Shown here: one piece after another, positions 9,376 to 17,746 of the stretch | How the letters are laid out: every line of letters starts with the position of its first letter | How positions within the stretch are numbered: position 1 is the stretch's first letter | Translations under genes and position numbers: made by a program | The notes under the pieces: model-generated | Databases searched by the model: none | The model's input: only the letters and a program-made list of their open reading frames with translations | What the model was told of the DNA's origin: nothing | Assembly: GCA_027483505.1 (NCBI GenBank) | Contig: JAIXUP010000023.1 | Span: 1-36,194 of the forward strand | DNA from: Hyphomicrobiales bacterium | GTDB lineage: Bacteria > Pseudomonadota > Alphaproteobacteria > Rhizobiales > Beijerinckiaceae | Reading direction: 5' to 3' | Length of the DNA stretch: 36,194 nt

Positions 9376-10110
9376 TCAGTCGGGCATCAGCAATGTGCGG
9401 CTGACCTGAAACACGCGCGCATCGCCGAGCATCCAGACATCGGCGCCGTCATCGAACAGGCGCTGGATGGCCCCGTCCCGGACATTGAGACCGCCTGCAT
9501 AGGCGCCCATGGCCGGCATGACCAGACGGTTGCCGTCACTGATGAAGCAACGCCGCCGAACGCCACGTCCGCGCAATCTGATGCGCGCGGCCGGATGCAG
9601 ATGGCCGGCGATCTCAGGTTCTGCGCCGCGATGGGCCGGCTCGTGCCGCAGCATGACGCCTCCGAGGGCGATTTCGTCCGCCACCTCGCCCTCGAGCCCA
9701 CGCGCTGCGTCGGGATCGTGATTGCCTGTGAGCCAGAGCCAGTCGCGGCCGGCCTGAAGGCGGCGCAAGGTGGTGGCGTCATCCGGCTCGAGCCTGAGCG
9801 ATCCGGTGCGGTCATGGAAACTGTCGCCCATCGAAATGACCTGTCGCGGCTCGAAGGCCGCAATGGCCACGGCGACGGACGCAAGCGTCGCCCGCGTGTC
9901 GTAAGGCGGCAGGAACACGCCCCGGGCAGCGTAACTGGAGGCTTTCTCCAGATGCAGGTCCGACAGCAGCAACGCCCGTTCGGACGGAAGATAGAGCGCG
10001 CCGGAATGATGCGGCACCGCCTCCAGCCCGCCGACGCTGAAGGCAGGCTGCGGCAGGCCCTGGATCGCGGGGCCGGGAAAGGTCAGCGTGCGGTGGTGCA
10101 GCGCTCTCAC
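9376..10110 (-). CDS. pdeM: Ligase-associated DNA damage response endonuclease PdeM
   Basis: A 244-residue calcineurin-like metallophosphoesterase. The full set of metal ligands is present: D51-L-H53, G-D96-S-F-H-D, G-N130-H131-D132, His156 and G-H170-L-H172. PdeM/MPE enzymes are Mn-dependent single-strand DNA endonucleases encoded in a conserved repair cluster with an Lhr-type helicase, an MBL exonuclease and an ATP-dependent ligase, all of which lie next door. The GTG start overlaps the helicase stop by four bases (GTGA), implying translational coupling. The upstream residues 1-45 form the family's own N-terminal strand region. The gene ends tail-to-tail with DUF3429 with no spacer. Confidence 0.93.
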   Translation of the reverse strand: MRALHHRTLTFPGPAIQGLPQPAFSVGGLEAVPHHSGALYLPSERALLLSDLHLEKASSYAARGVFLPPYDTRATLASVAVAIAAFEPRQVISMGDSFHDRTGSLRLEPDDATTLRRLQAGRDWLWLTGNHDPDAARGLEGEVADEIALGGVMLRHEPAHRGAEPEIAGHLHPAARIRLRGRGVRRRCFISDGNRLVMPAMGAYAGGLNVRDGAIQRLFDDGADVWMLGDARVFQVSRTLLMPD

Positions 10111-12602
10111 GCGGCGGCCTCTTGCATCATGATCTCCTCGGCCTCCGCCAGAAGGGTGTCGGCAGCTTCGCCATAGACGGCCTCACGGCCGATCTCCAGC
10201 ATCACGGACACGCCGAGCGGCGACACCCGCCCGAGCGCCTTGTGCACGATTCGCCCCCGGATGCGCGAGAGGCATTGCGCCAGGCGTTGCAGATCGAGCA
10301 GCCCGGTCGCCGCGTCTGCCCGCGCGGCGCGCAGCAGCAGGTGATCCGGCTCGTGCCGACGCAGCACATCATAGACAAGGTCGGTCGACATGGTGACCTG
10401 CCGGCCCGATTTCTCCTGTCCGGGAAAACGCCGCTCGATCAGGCCCGCGATCACCGCGCAATAGCGGAAGGTGCGCTTCATCAACGCCGATTCCTGGAGC
10501 CATTCCTCCAGATCGTCGCCGAGCATGTCGGAATCGAAGAGCGCGTCCAGCGACAGGACGCCGTCGGCGATCGCCGCGGACATATCCGACAGACCCCAGA
10601 CGCAGAGCCCGTAGTCATTGCAGACGAAGCCCAGCGGCCTGAGCCTGAGCCGCTCCAGCCGCCGCGTCAGCAGCATGCCGAGGGTCTGGTGCGCGAGCCG
10701 CCCCTCGAACGGAAAGGCGACGAGGTGGAAGCGATCGCTGCGCGGAAATGTCTCGACCAGCATCTGTGTCCGCTTCGGAATCACCGACTTGCGGGCCTGC
10801 AGGGCCAGCCAGTCGCCGACCTGCTTCGGCAGCCTTGGCCATTCGGCCGGGCTCGCCAGCATGCGGCGCACCCGCTCGGCGAGAAATGTCGAGAGCGGGA
10901 ACTTGCCCCCGGCATAGGACGGGATTTTCGGGTCCGTGCCCGCCTGCGTGCGCGAGACCACGACCTCATTGCCGGCGATGCCCTCAAAACGCAGCACCTC
11001 GCCCGCAAAGATGAAGGTGTCGCCCGCCAGCATGGTTTCGGCGAAGTACTCCTCGACCTCGCCCAGAACCCTCCCGCCGAACAGGACCGGACTGCCGCCT
11101 GTCCTTGAAGCGCGGGCGCGGCCAAGGCGCACTTTCAGCATCGGCGACTCGACGATGGTGCCGACATTCATGCGGTATTGCTGCGCCACCCGCGCGTCGC
11201 CGACTCGCCAGAGCCCGTCCTTGCCGAGCCTGATCTTGGCAAAGCGTTCATAGGACTTCAGCGCGTAGCCACCGGTGGCGACGAAGGTGAGCGCCGCATC
11301 GAAGGTCTCGCGCGTCAACGCGGCATAGGGCGCCGCGCTGGTGATCTCGGCAAAGGCCGCGTCGGCGCTGATCGGCCCGGCGCAGGTCAGGCCAAGCAGG
11401 TGCTGGGCCAGCACATCGAGCGCGCCGGGCTTTGCATCGGGCGTGTCCTGCGCCGCCTCCGCCACCGCCTCCAGCGCCGCATGGCACTCCATGATCTCGA
11501 AACGGTTCGACGGCACGAGATAGGCCTTGGACGGCTCGTCCATGCGGTGGTTGGCGCGGCCCACGCGCTGGATCAGGCGGCTTGCGCCCTTCGGCGCGCC
11601 GATGTTGATGACAAGATCGACATCGCCCCAGTCGATGCCGAGGTCGAGCGTGGCTGTGCAGACGACCGCCTTGAGTTTTCCCGCTGTCATCGCCGCCTCG
11701 ACCTTGCGTCTCTGGCCGACATCCAGCGAGCCATGGTGCAGCGCGATGGCGAGGTTCTCCTCATTGACCCGCCAGAGTTCCTGGAACATGAACTCGGCCT
11801 GCATGCGGGTGTTGACGAAGACGAGCGTCGTGCGGTGCGCCCTGATGGCGGCGTAGATCTCCGCCATCGCGTGCCGCGAGGTGTGCCCGGCGAGCGGCAG
11901 GACCGCGTTCGGCTGCAGGATGCTCAGATTGGCCGCCGCCCCGCCCGCGACCGTGACCAGATCGGCCAGCTCTCCGGAGGGATCTCCGCTGGCGAGGTAG
12001 CGCCGCAGCTGGTCGGGTTCCCGCACCGTGGCGGACAGGCCGACGGCCGTGGCCTCGGGCGCCAGCTTGCGCACCCGCGCCAGCCCGAGCGCGAGAAGGT
12101 CGCCGCGCTTGGACGTGACCAGCGAGTGGATTTCATCCAGCACGATGCGCCTGAGGCCGCCAAACAGGGCGCGTGCGTCCTTGTGGGCGATCATCAGCGC
12201 GAGTTGCTCGGGCGTGGTCAACAGGATGTCCGGCGGGCGCTCGAACTGGCGGGCGCGCTTTGTTGCGGAGGTGTCGCCGGTGCGCGTCTCCAGACGGATG
12301 TCGAGGCCCATCTCGGCAGCGGGCCGTTCGAGATTGCGGGCAATGTCGACCGCGAGCGCCTTCAGGGGAGAGATGTAGAGCGTGTGCAGCGACGAGGTGC
12401 GATCGGCTGGCTGCGCGGCCAACTCGATCAGGCTGGGCAGAAATCCGGCGAGGGTCTTGCCGGCGCCGGTCGGCGCGATCAGCAGCGTCGAACGGCCGGC
12501 CCGCGCCTGCGCGATCAGCTCAAGCTGGTGGGCGCGCGGGGACCAGCCGCGCGAGGCGAACCAGCGTGCAAAGGCCTCCGGAAGCGGAGCGTCGCCCGCC
12601 AT
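10107..12602 (-). CDS. Ligase-associated DEXH-box DNA helicase (Lhr-type)
   Basis: An 831-residue superfamily 2 helicase of the ligase-associated group (TIGR04121-like), related to the Lhr core. Motifs: Walker A A-P-T-G-A-G-K-T at 43-50, DEIH at 156-159, S-A-T at 190-192, and motif VI in the second RecA fold as Q-R-V-G-R-A-N-H-R-M-D. The N-terminal R-G-W-S-P-R-A-H-Q (18-26) is the adenine-sensing Q-motif equivalent. The C-terminal half holds the winged-helix and beta-barrel Lhr-core modules. Lhr-core enzymes are 3'-to-5' ATP-dependent translocases on single-stranded DNA. The start ATG overlaps the methyltransferase stop by one base (TGATG) and the stop overlaps the PdeM start, so the three genes are one translational unit. 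Confidence 0.94.
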   Translation of the reverse strand: MAGDAPLPEAFARWFASRGWSPRAHQLELIAQARAGRSTLLIAPTGAGKTLAGFLPSLIELAAQPADRTSSLHTLYISPLKALAVDIARNLERPAAEMGLDIRLETRTGDTSATKRARQFERPPDILLTTPEQLALMIAHKDARALFGGLRRIVLDEIHSLVTSKRGDLLALGLARVRKLAPEATAVGLSATVREPDQLRRYLASGDPSGELADLVTVAGGAAANLSILQPNAVLPLAGHTSRHAMAEIYAAIRAHRTTLVFVNTRMQAEFMFQELWRVNEENLAIALHHGSLDVGQRRKVEAAMTAGKLKAVVCTATLDLGIDWGDVDLVINIGAPKGASRLIQRVGRANHRMDEPSKAYLVPSNRFEIMECHAALEAVAEAAQDTPDAKPGALDVLAQHLLGLTCAGPISADAAFAEITSAAPYAALTRETFDAALTFVATGGYALKSYERFAKIRLGKDGLWRVGDARVAQQYRMNVGTIVESPMLKVRLGRARASRTGGSPVLFGGRVLGEVEEYFAETMLAGDTFIFAGEVLRFEGIAGNEVVVSRTQAGTDPKIPSYAGGKFPLSTFLAERVRRMLASPAEWPRLPKQVGDWLALQARKSVIPKRTQMLVETFPRSDRFHLVAFPFEGRLAHQTLGMLLTRRLERLRLRPLGFVCNDYGLCVWGLSDMSAAIADGVLSLDALFDSDMLGDDLEEWLQESALMKRTFRYCAVIAGLIERRFPGQEKSGRQVTMSTDLVYDVLRRHEPDHLLLRAARADAATGLLDLQRLAQCLSRIRGRIVHKALGRVSPLGVSVMLEIGREAVYGEAADTLLAEAEEIMMQEAAA

Positions 12603-13534
12603 CAGGTCCGCGTCAGCACCATGACGAAGCCCGGGACGTCGAAACCCCGATCCTGACGGGTCGAGGCCGAAGCAAAATGAGCGACCTCAAGGCCTGAATC
12701 ATCGGCAACGGTCCGCAGGTAGTCGTCGCTGTGGGAAAACCGCGCATCGACGCCGAGCTTAAAACCATGGCCGGCTTGGCTTTGCGCCGTGAAAGCGAAT
12801 AGGCCGCCGCGCTGCAGCACCCGTGCTGCCTCACGGAACAATGGGAAGAGGTCACCGAGATACACCAGCACATCGGCGGCCACGATCAGATCTGCGCTCT
12901 CGGCGGCGCGGCGGTCAAGTTCATCCACAACCTCCCCGGTGTTTAGGGCGGCGTATAGACCGGTCCTGGCAGCGACGGCGATCATCCTGGGCGAGATGTC
13001 GACGCCCTCGATGCGGCTGGCGCGCTTGCCGAGTTCACGCGCCATCAGGCCGGTGCCGCAGCCAAGGTCGATCGCCAGTCGGAACGCGAGCTTGCGTCCG
13101 CGCTTTTCGCAGGCCGCCGCGATGGCGGCCATCACGACCGCAGGCCCGCGATACGCCAGCGCCCCGGTCAGATGGGCGTCAAAGCCTTCCGCGTAATTGT
13201 CGAACAGCGCGCGCACATAGCCCTCGCTGATGGCGTCGTCGGCGGCGAGAGCGCCGAGCCGCGACAGGTCGATGCGTGCGCCCAGTTCGTCGTCCGGATC
13301 GAGCCTGAGCGCCTCGCTGAGCGCGGCCACCGCTTCGTCCTTGCGGCCAAGCGCCGCCTGGGAGCGGCCCAGCAGCACATGCGCGGGCGCAAAATCAGGG
13401 GTCAGCTCAAGCGTCTGGCCGGCCAGATCGACGGCAACCTGCCAATCGGCCTCCACGAAGGCGGCTGTGGCATAGGCATAGCGCCGGTCGGCGATGGCGT
13501 CGCCGGTGGAGCGGTGAACTGGTTTCAATGCCAT
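12602..13534 (-). CDS. TPR-containing class I SAM-dependent methyltransferase
   Basis: A 310-residue predicted methyltransferase with N-terminal TPR helices (COG4976 type). Residues about 20-95 form roughly two TPR units (D-W-Q-V-A-V-D-L-A-G-Q and A-P-A-H-V-L-L-G-R-S-Q-A-A-L-G-R). The Rossmann methyltransferase follows, with SAM motif I A-I-D-L-G-C-G-T-G at 154-162, acidic motif II G-V-D-I-S at 177-181 and A-D-V-L-V-Y-L-G at 220-227. The F-D-N-Y-A-E-G-F-D-A-H-L motif at 111-122 is typical of this group. Substrate is unknown. The ATG at 13534 has only a weak GAAAGAAG ribosome site. It is first in the minus-strand repair operon and overlaps the helicase by one base, which suggests it may methylate a partner of the repair proteins, though it could be a passenger. 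Confidence 0.85.
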   Translation of the reverse strand: MALKPVHRSTGDAIADRRYAYATAAFVEADWQVAVDLAGQTLELTPDFAPAHVLLGRSQAALGRKDEAVAALSEALRLDPDDELGARIDLSRLGALAADDAISEGYVRALFDNYAEGFDAHLTGALAYRGPAVVMAAIAAACEKRGRKLAFRLAIDLGCGTGLMARELGKRASRIEGVDISPRMIAVAARTGLYAALNTGEVVDELDRRAAESADLIVAADVLVYLGDLFPLFREAARVLQRGGLFAFTAQSQAGHGFKLGVDARFSHSDDYLRTVADDSGLEVAHFASASTRQDRGFDVPGFVMVLTRT

Positions 13535-13591
13535 GATGCAGCTTCTTTCGGAACGCAAAGGCTCTATCCTCGGTTCAAGGATACACGATTC
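13535..13591. promoter_or_regulatory. Short divergent promoter gap of the repair cluster
   Basis: Only 57 bases separate the two divergent arms, so both promoters and any shared control must overlap here or extend into coding sequence. I see no LexA-type box in it. Confidence 0.4.
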
Positions 13592-14626
13592 ATGCGGCCG
13601 CACGAGCTTTTGCACCCGACGCCGGCCGGGCTCTACTGCCCGCCCGCCGATCTCTACATCGACCCGGTCAGGCCCGTCGCGCGCGCCTTGATCACGCATG
13701 GGCACGCTGACCATGCGCGGGCCGGCCATGGCGCGGTGCTCGCCACTGCGGAGACGCTCGACATCATGTCCGTGCGCTATGGCGAGAATTTCACCCAAAG
13801 CCGGCAGGTTGCAATCCTGGGCGAAGCCATTCGCATCGGCTCTGTCAGCTTCAGCTTCCATCCGGCGGGCCATGTCCTCGGCTCCGCCCAGATTGCCGTC
13901 GAGGCAGGCGGGATTCGCATCGTCGCTTCGGGCGACTACAAGCGCGCCCCCGATCGGACATGCCGGGCCTTCGAGCCCGTGCGCTGCGACGTCTTCATCA
14001 CCGAGGCCACATTCGGCTTGCCGGTGTTCCGCCATCCGGACACCGCCGGCGAAGTGGCGAAGCTGCTGTCTTCGCTGGCCCTGTTTCCAGAACGCTGCCA
14101 CGTGATCGGGGCCTATGCGCTTGGCAAGGCGCAAAGGCTGATCGCGTTGATCCGCGATGCAGGCTATGAGCGGCCGATCTACGTGCATGGCGCGATGGAG
14201 AAGCTGATCGCATTCTACGAGTCATCCGGCGTGCCGCTCGGTGACATCCGCAAGGTGGCGGCGGCGGAGCGCAAGACGCTCAAGGGCGAGCTCGTGGTCT
14301 GCCCGCCAAGCGCCATCCAGGACCTTTGGGCGCGGCAATTGCCGGACCCTGTCACCGCCTTCGCCTCCGGCTGGATGCGGATCAGGTCGCGGGCCCGGCA
14401 GAAGGGCGTGGAACTGCCGCTGATCGTCTCGGACCATGCCGACTGGGACGATCTGTGCGCCACGATCCGCGAGGTCGGCGCTCCGGAAATCTGGGTCACG
14501 CACGGCCAGGAGGATGCGCTTGTGCGCTGGTGCGAGTTGAACGGCATCCGCGCCAGGCCGCTGCGGCTTGCCGGCTATGGCGATGATGGCGAAGCGGAAA
14601 CGGAATCGGTTCAGGCCGCGCCATGA
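13592..14626 (+). CDS. Ligase-associated DNA exonuclease (MBL/beta-CASP fold)
   Basis: A 344-residue metallo-beta-lactamase-fold nuclease of the SNM1/beta-CASP type. Metal-binding motif 2 is H36-G-H38-A-D40-H41, followed by H94 in P-A-G-H-V-L-G-S-A-Q, D115 in S-G-D-Y-K, and a late motif S-D281-H282-A-D284-W. These match the ligase-associated exonuclease family (TIGR04122). It is expected to trim DNA ends for the ligase encoded just after it. ATG at 13592 is chosen because the protein begins R-P-H-E-L-L-H-P-T-P-A-G-L-Y-C-P as in family members; AAGG lies about 11 bases upstream. The last four bases overlap the ligase start (ATGA). Not a beta-lactamase: no signal peptide and the beta-CASP insert is present. 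Confidence 0.93.
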   Translation: MRPHELLHPTPAGLYCPPADLYIDPVRPVARALITHGHADHARAGHGAVLATAETLDIMSVRYGENFTQSRQVAILGEAIRIGSVSFSFHPAGHVLGSAQIAVEAGGIRIVASGDYKRAPDRTCRAFEPVRCDVFITEATFGLPVFRHPDTAGEVAKLLSSLALFPERCHVIGAYALGKAQRLIALIRDAGYERPIYVHGAMEKLIAFYESSGVPLGDIRKVAAAERKTLKGELVVCPPSAIQDLWARQLPDPVTAFASGWMRIRSRARQKGVELPLIVSDHADWDDLCATIREVGAPEIWVTHGQEDALVRWCELNGIRARPLRLAGYGDDGEAETESVQAAP

Positions 14627-16290
14627 GAGCTGATCTCAACAGCTTTGCCTGGCTGCTCGACCGGCTGGCCTATGAACCGCGGCGCAACGGCAAGCTCGCG
14701 CTGATCACCGACTATTTCCGGCAGACGCCCGACCCGGAGCGCGGCTTCGCGCTGGCCGCGATGACCGGGCAGCTGACCTTCGCCAATGCCAAGGCCGGCC
14801 TGATCCGCGCGCTGATCGCGGACCGCGTCGATCCGGAACTGTTCGCGCTGTCCTATGACTATGTCGGCGATCTGAGCGAGACGGTCGCGCTGATGTGGCC
14901 GGTCCAGCATGGCGGCGCCGGACACAACAGACCCCCGCCAACCCTTGCCGACATCGTCGAGGCGCTGGCCAAAACCGACAAGCGAGCGCTGCCGGCACTG
15001 CTGGCGAGTTGGCTCGATGCGCTTGACGAGACCGGGCGCTGGGCCCTGCTCAAGCTGATCACAGGGGGCCTGCGCATCGGCGTGTCGGCCCGGCTGGCCA
15101 AGACGGCGCTGGCAGCACTGGGCAACCTTCAGCCGGATGACATCGAGGAGGTTTGGCACGGGCTGGAGCTGCCCTATGCCGCCTTGTTCGCATGGGCCGA
15201 GGGGCACGGACAAAAGCCTGAAGCCAGTGATCCAGCGCCGTTCCGTCCCGCGATGTTGGCTCATCCGCTTGAAGACGAGGACTTCGACCGGCTTGATCCA
15301 GCCGACTTCACGGCAGAATGGAAATGGGACGGCATCCGGGTTCAGGCGGCGTCGGGGCTGAACGCCCAGGGCCTGCGGATCACGCGGCTTTACTCGCGCA
15401 CCGGCGAAGACATCTCGGGAAGCTTTCCCGACCTGGCCGAGCGCATTGCCTTCGACGGAGCGATCGATGGTGAGTTGCTCATTCTCAAAGATCGCCGCGT
15501 GCAGAGCTTCAATGTTCTACAGCAGCGGCTCAACCGCAAGACGGTCAGCGCAAAGCTGATGGCCGAGCATCCCGCGCATATCCGGGCCTATGACATCCTG
15601 TTCGACGGGACGGAGGATGTGCGGCCGTTGCCGCTCGCCGAACGCAGGGCGCGGCTCGAAGCCTTCGTCGCCCGCCATGGCGGGGCGCGGGTCGACCTGT
15701 CAACACAGCTTTCCTTCGACAGTTGGGAAGCGCTGGCAGCCTGCCGCGCCGATCCTGCCAGCATCGGGGCCGGACCGGACGCTGACGCCATCGAAGGGCT
15801 GATGCTGAAGCGCCGCGATGCGCCCTATCTGCCTGGGCGCCCCAAGGGGTTGTGGTACAAGTGGAAGCGCGACCCGTCGCTGCTGGACTGCGTCCTGATG
15901 TATGCCCAGCGCGGCCACGGCAAACGCTCGTCCTTCTATTCCGACTTCACCTTCGGCTGCTGGCGCGAGGACGGCGTGCTGGTGCCTGTCGGCAAAGCCT
16001 ATTTCGGCTTCACCGACGAGGAACTGGCGCAACTCGACAGGTTCGTGCGCAAGAACACCATCAACCGCTTCGGACCAGTGCGTGAAGTCATGCACAGTGC
16101 CGAGGCGGGGCTGGTGCTGGAAGTCGCCTTCGAGGGCATCCAGCGCTCGGCGCGGCACAAGTCGGGCGTTGCCATGCGCTTTCCGCGCATCAGCCGCATC
16201 CGCTGGGACAAGCCGACGCGAGAGGCCGACCGGATGGCGACGATCGAAGCGATGCTGACGAAAATCGAGGCGCGGGCATCGGCACCATGA
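14623..16290 (+). CDS. ATP-dependent DNA ligase of the repair cluster
   Basis: A 555-residue ATP-dependent DNA ligase (TIGR04120-like). Residues 1-215 are the alpha-helical DNA-binding domain. The adenylylation motif I is K234-W-D-G-I-R239, with Lys234 the AMP acceptor. Motif III-like G-E-L-L and motif IV E-G-L-M-L-K-R are visible in the nucleotidyltransferase domain, and motif V W-Y-K-W-K-R near residue 411. The OB-fold domain ends the protein. It seals nicks after processing by the exonuclease and PdeM. It has no LigD-type polymerase or phosphoesterase domain, so it is distinct from the NHEJ ligase. ATG at 14623 overlaps the exonuclease stop by four bases, so the pair is coupled. Confidence 0.95.
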   Translation: MRADLNSFAWLLDRLAYEPRRNGKLALITDYFRQTPDPERGFALAAMTGQLTFANAKAGLIRALIADRVDPELFALSYDYVGDLSETVALMWPVQHGGAGHNRPPPTLADIVEALAKTDKRALPALLASWLDALDETGRWALLKLITGGLRIGVSARLAKTALAALGNLQPDDIEEVWHGLELPYAALFAWAEGHGQKPEASDPAPFRPAMLAHPLEDEDFDRLDPADFTAEWKWDGIRVQAASGLNAQGLRITRLYSRTGEDISGSFPDLAERIAFDGAIDGELLILKDRRVQSFNVLQQRLNRKTVSAKLMAEHPAHIRAYDILFDGTEDVRPLPLAERRARLEAFVARHGGARVDLSTQLSFDSWEALAACRADPASIGAGPDADAIEGLMLKRRDAPYLPGRPKGLWYKWKRDPSLLDCVLMYAQRGHGKRSSFYSDFTFGCWREDGVLVPVGKAYFGFTDEELAQLDRFVRKNTINRFGPVREVMHSAEAGLVLEVAFEGIQRSARHKSGVAMRFPRISRIRWDKPTREADRMATIEAMLTKIEARASAP

Positions 16291-16303
16291 ACCTTTCCAG
16301 GCC

Positions 16304-16621
16304 ATGGCGCGTATACCCATGATGCTGAAAGTCATCTGTGCCCTGGGCTTTGCCCTTCTCGCCGGCTCGATCATCTGGGCCTTTGGGCGTGCGCCATTCT
16401 GGCCGGCCGTCGCGGAGATCGTCGCCAACCCCTGGGGCGTTGTCACGCTGGTCGATCTTTATCTCGGCTTCCTGATCTTCAGCATCGTGATCGCGCGCTT
16501 CGAGCCCAATCGCGGCCTGGCCATCGGGATGATCACCGCCATCCCGTTTCTCGGCAATGTCGTGCCGCTGGCCTGGCTGGTCTGGCGCGGGCTTGATCTT
16601 GTCAAGCCGCAGCAGGGCTGA
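16304..16621 (+). CDS. Small membrane protein, tandem paralog A (unknown function)
   Basis: A 105-residue protein with three hydrophobic segments (about 8-27, 43-63, 72-92). It resembles the next gene closely in the second half: N-P-W-G-V-V-T-L-V-D-L-Y-L-G, then F-E-P-N-R-G, then G-N-V-V-P-L-A-W-L-V-W-R-G-L-D-L. I do not recognise a characterised family with confidence; small membrane DUF1475-like proteins are a possibility. It begins 13 bases after the ligase stop, so it may be cotranscribed with the repair arm. The start could alternatively be the later M6 or M7, since M-M-L-K-V aligns best with paralog B. Ribosome site is weak. Confidence 0.7.
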   Translation: MARIPMMLKVICALGFALLAGSIIWAFGRAPFWPAVAEIVANPWGVVTLVDLYLGFLIFSIVIARFEPNRGLAIGMITAIPFLGNVVPLAWLVWRGLDLVKPQQG

Positions 16622-16625
16622 GCCT

Positions 16626-16928
16626 GTGCCGAGGGTCCTGTGCCTGGCGGGTATGGCGCTGCTGGCCTGCGCGAAAATCTGGGCCGGCTTCACGGGCGAC
16701 CTCGCCGCCACAATTGCTGACGCCGGCAACGACCCATGGGGTATTGTCGCGCTGATTGCGCTTTACAGCGGAATGGCCGGATTTCTGATCGTGATGTTCC
16801 AGCTGGAACCAGACCGCCGCATTGCGTTTGGCGTCCTCGCCGCGACGCCGCTGATCGGCAACATCGCATTGGCCGGATGGCTGGTTTTGCGTGGGCTGGA
16901 TCTGATCAGGGACCAAACACCTGGTTGA
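16626..16928 (+). CDS. Small membrane protein, tandem paralog B (unknown function)
   Basis: A 100-residue membrane protein with a GTG start placed four bases after the stop of paralog A. Shared features with paralog A: D-P-W-G-I-V-A-L-I-A-L-Y, L-E-P-D-R-R, G-N-I-A-L-A-G-W-L-V-L-R-G-L-D-L-I. The GTG start makes the first helix (P-R-V-L-C-L-A-G-M-A-L-L) align with the first helix of the partner; ATG at 16653 would remove half of it. The two proteins probably arose by duplication and could form a heterodimer. The 3' end overlaps the convergent gene by 23 bases. Function unknown. Confidence 0.68.
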   Translation: MPRVLCLAGMALLACAKIWAGFTGDLAATIADAGNDPWGIVALIALYSGMAGFLIVMFQLEPDRRIAFGVLAATPLIGNIALAGWLVLRGLDLIRDQTPG

Positions 16929-17292
16929 TCAGTTGCACGGCCATCGCCACCGCAAAACAACTGAATCCTGCGAGCGCGAAGTACCCCGCAAAGCGGAAGA
17001 AGATATCGCGCAGGGTCAGCCCGATAACCTGTTGCGCGAAGCGAGGGTCGGGCCGCTCCTGAGGTTCCAGCAGGACCCACAGCTCGGTGCGCTTGTAGGG
17101 CTTGAGAGGCGAGCGCTGGGCTTTGATCGCCAGAACTCCGGCGCTGAGCATCATGAACACCGCGCCCGACTTCAACGCCACCAGCGGATAACCAGCCATT
17201 CCGATCATGAAGCAGAAGATCGCGAGGCACGCAAAACCACAGGCGCGTGACACCGACAAGTAGGCCATGTCGTTCACTCGTGACCAATCCAT
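16906..17292 (-). CDS. Membrane protein of unknown function (128 residues)
   Basis: I do not recognise the family. Three hydrophobic segments are visible: about 10-36, 41-57 and 98-122. Between helices two and three is a polar, charged stretch with the motif R-T-E-L-W-V-L-L-E-P-Q-E-R-P-D-P-R-F-A that would face the cytoplasm. The ATG at 17292 has a strong GGGGGA ribosome site about 7 bases upstream, better than the alternative Met at 17268. The gene ends inside the 3' end of paralog B on the other strand. Not obviously linked to neighbours in function. Confidence 0.68.
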   Translation of the reverse strand: MDWSRVNDMAYLSVSRACGFACLAIFCFMIGMAGYPLVALKSGAVFMMLSAGVLAIKAQRSPLKPYKRTELWVLLEPQERPDPRFAQQVIGLTLRDIFFRFAGYFALAGFSCFAVAMAVQLINQVFGP

Positions 17293-17398
17293 GGCTCATC
17301 CCCCGATGTGCTGTGACGTCATTGAGACGCTAGCACCAACCATGCCAATGCGGCCAGATTGGGGAAGTTACGATCTGGGGAGCTACGGAAGCGCAGCG

Positions 17399-17746
17399 TC
17401 AGCCACTGCGCGCCGTCATGTTGAGCAGGGTCGGAATGGTCAGGAAGAGGATGCCGCCGAGCCAGATCCAGAGCGAGGTCGGCGTGCTTTCCTTGAGGCC
17501 CTTGCCGCGCTCGTAAATCGCCGCCGGAATGCCTCCGAAGGCGAGCGTCAGCGCCGAAAGGAACAGCGACGTAAAGTAGAACTGCAGGATCGGCGAGGTG
17601 ATGAAAAAACCTGCGGCAAACGGTTTCATCAGGATGAAGACCGGATCGAAATAGGCCGAAAAATGCATGCCGTTGAGCAGAGACATGCCGGCGATGCCGA
17701 CAAAGATGCCATCCTTGCGCAGCATGTCCTCGCGTTGATCGCTCAT
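17399..17746 (-). CDS. Small membrane protein downstream of a YggT-like gene
   Basis: A 115-residue protein with about three hydrophobic segments: 14-30 (F-V-G-I-A-G-M-S-L-L-N-G-M-H-F), 37-72 and 90-108. A G-I-P-A-A-I-Y-E-R-G-K-G motif lies between helices two and three. I do not recognise the family. ATG at 17746 overlaps the stop of the preceding gene by four bases (ATGA), so the two are translationally coupled and likely work together. Adding upstream in-frame codons to 17830 would cover the neighbouring gene and has no ribosome site. Confidence 0.72.
   Translation of the reverse strand: MSDQREDMLRKDGIFVGIAGMSLLNGMHFSAYFDPVFILMKPFAAGFFITSPILQFYFTSLFLSALTLAFGGIPAAIYERGKGLKESTPTSLWIWLGGILFLTIPTLLNMTARSG

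Noticed and set aside
13172..13591. Upstream extension of the exonuclease frame.
   Set aside because: It overlaps the methyltransferase antisense and precedes the conserved exonuclease start; no ribosome site.
13592..14626. MBL-fold protein as a beta-lactamase or arylsulfatase.
   Set aside because: Beta-CASP-type motifs and location next to the ligase identify the DNA exonuclease family.
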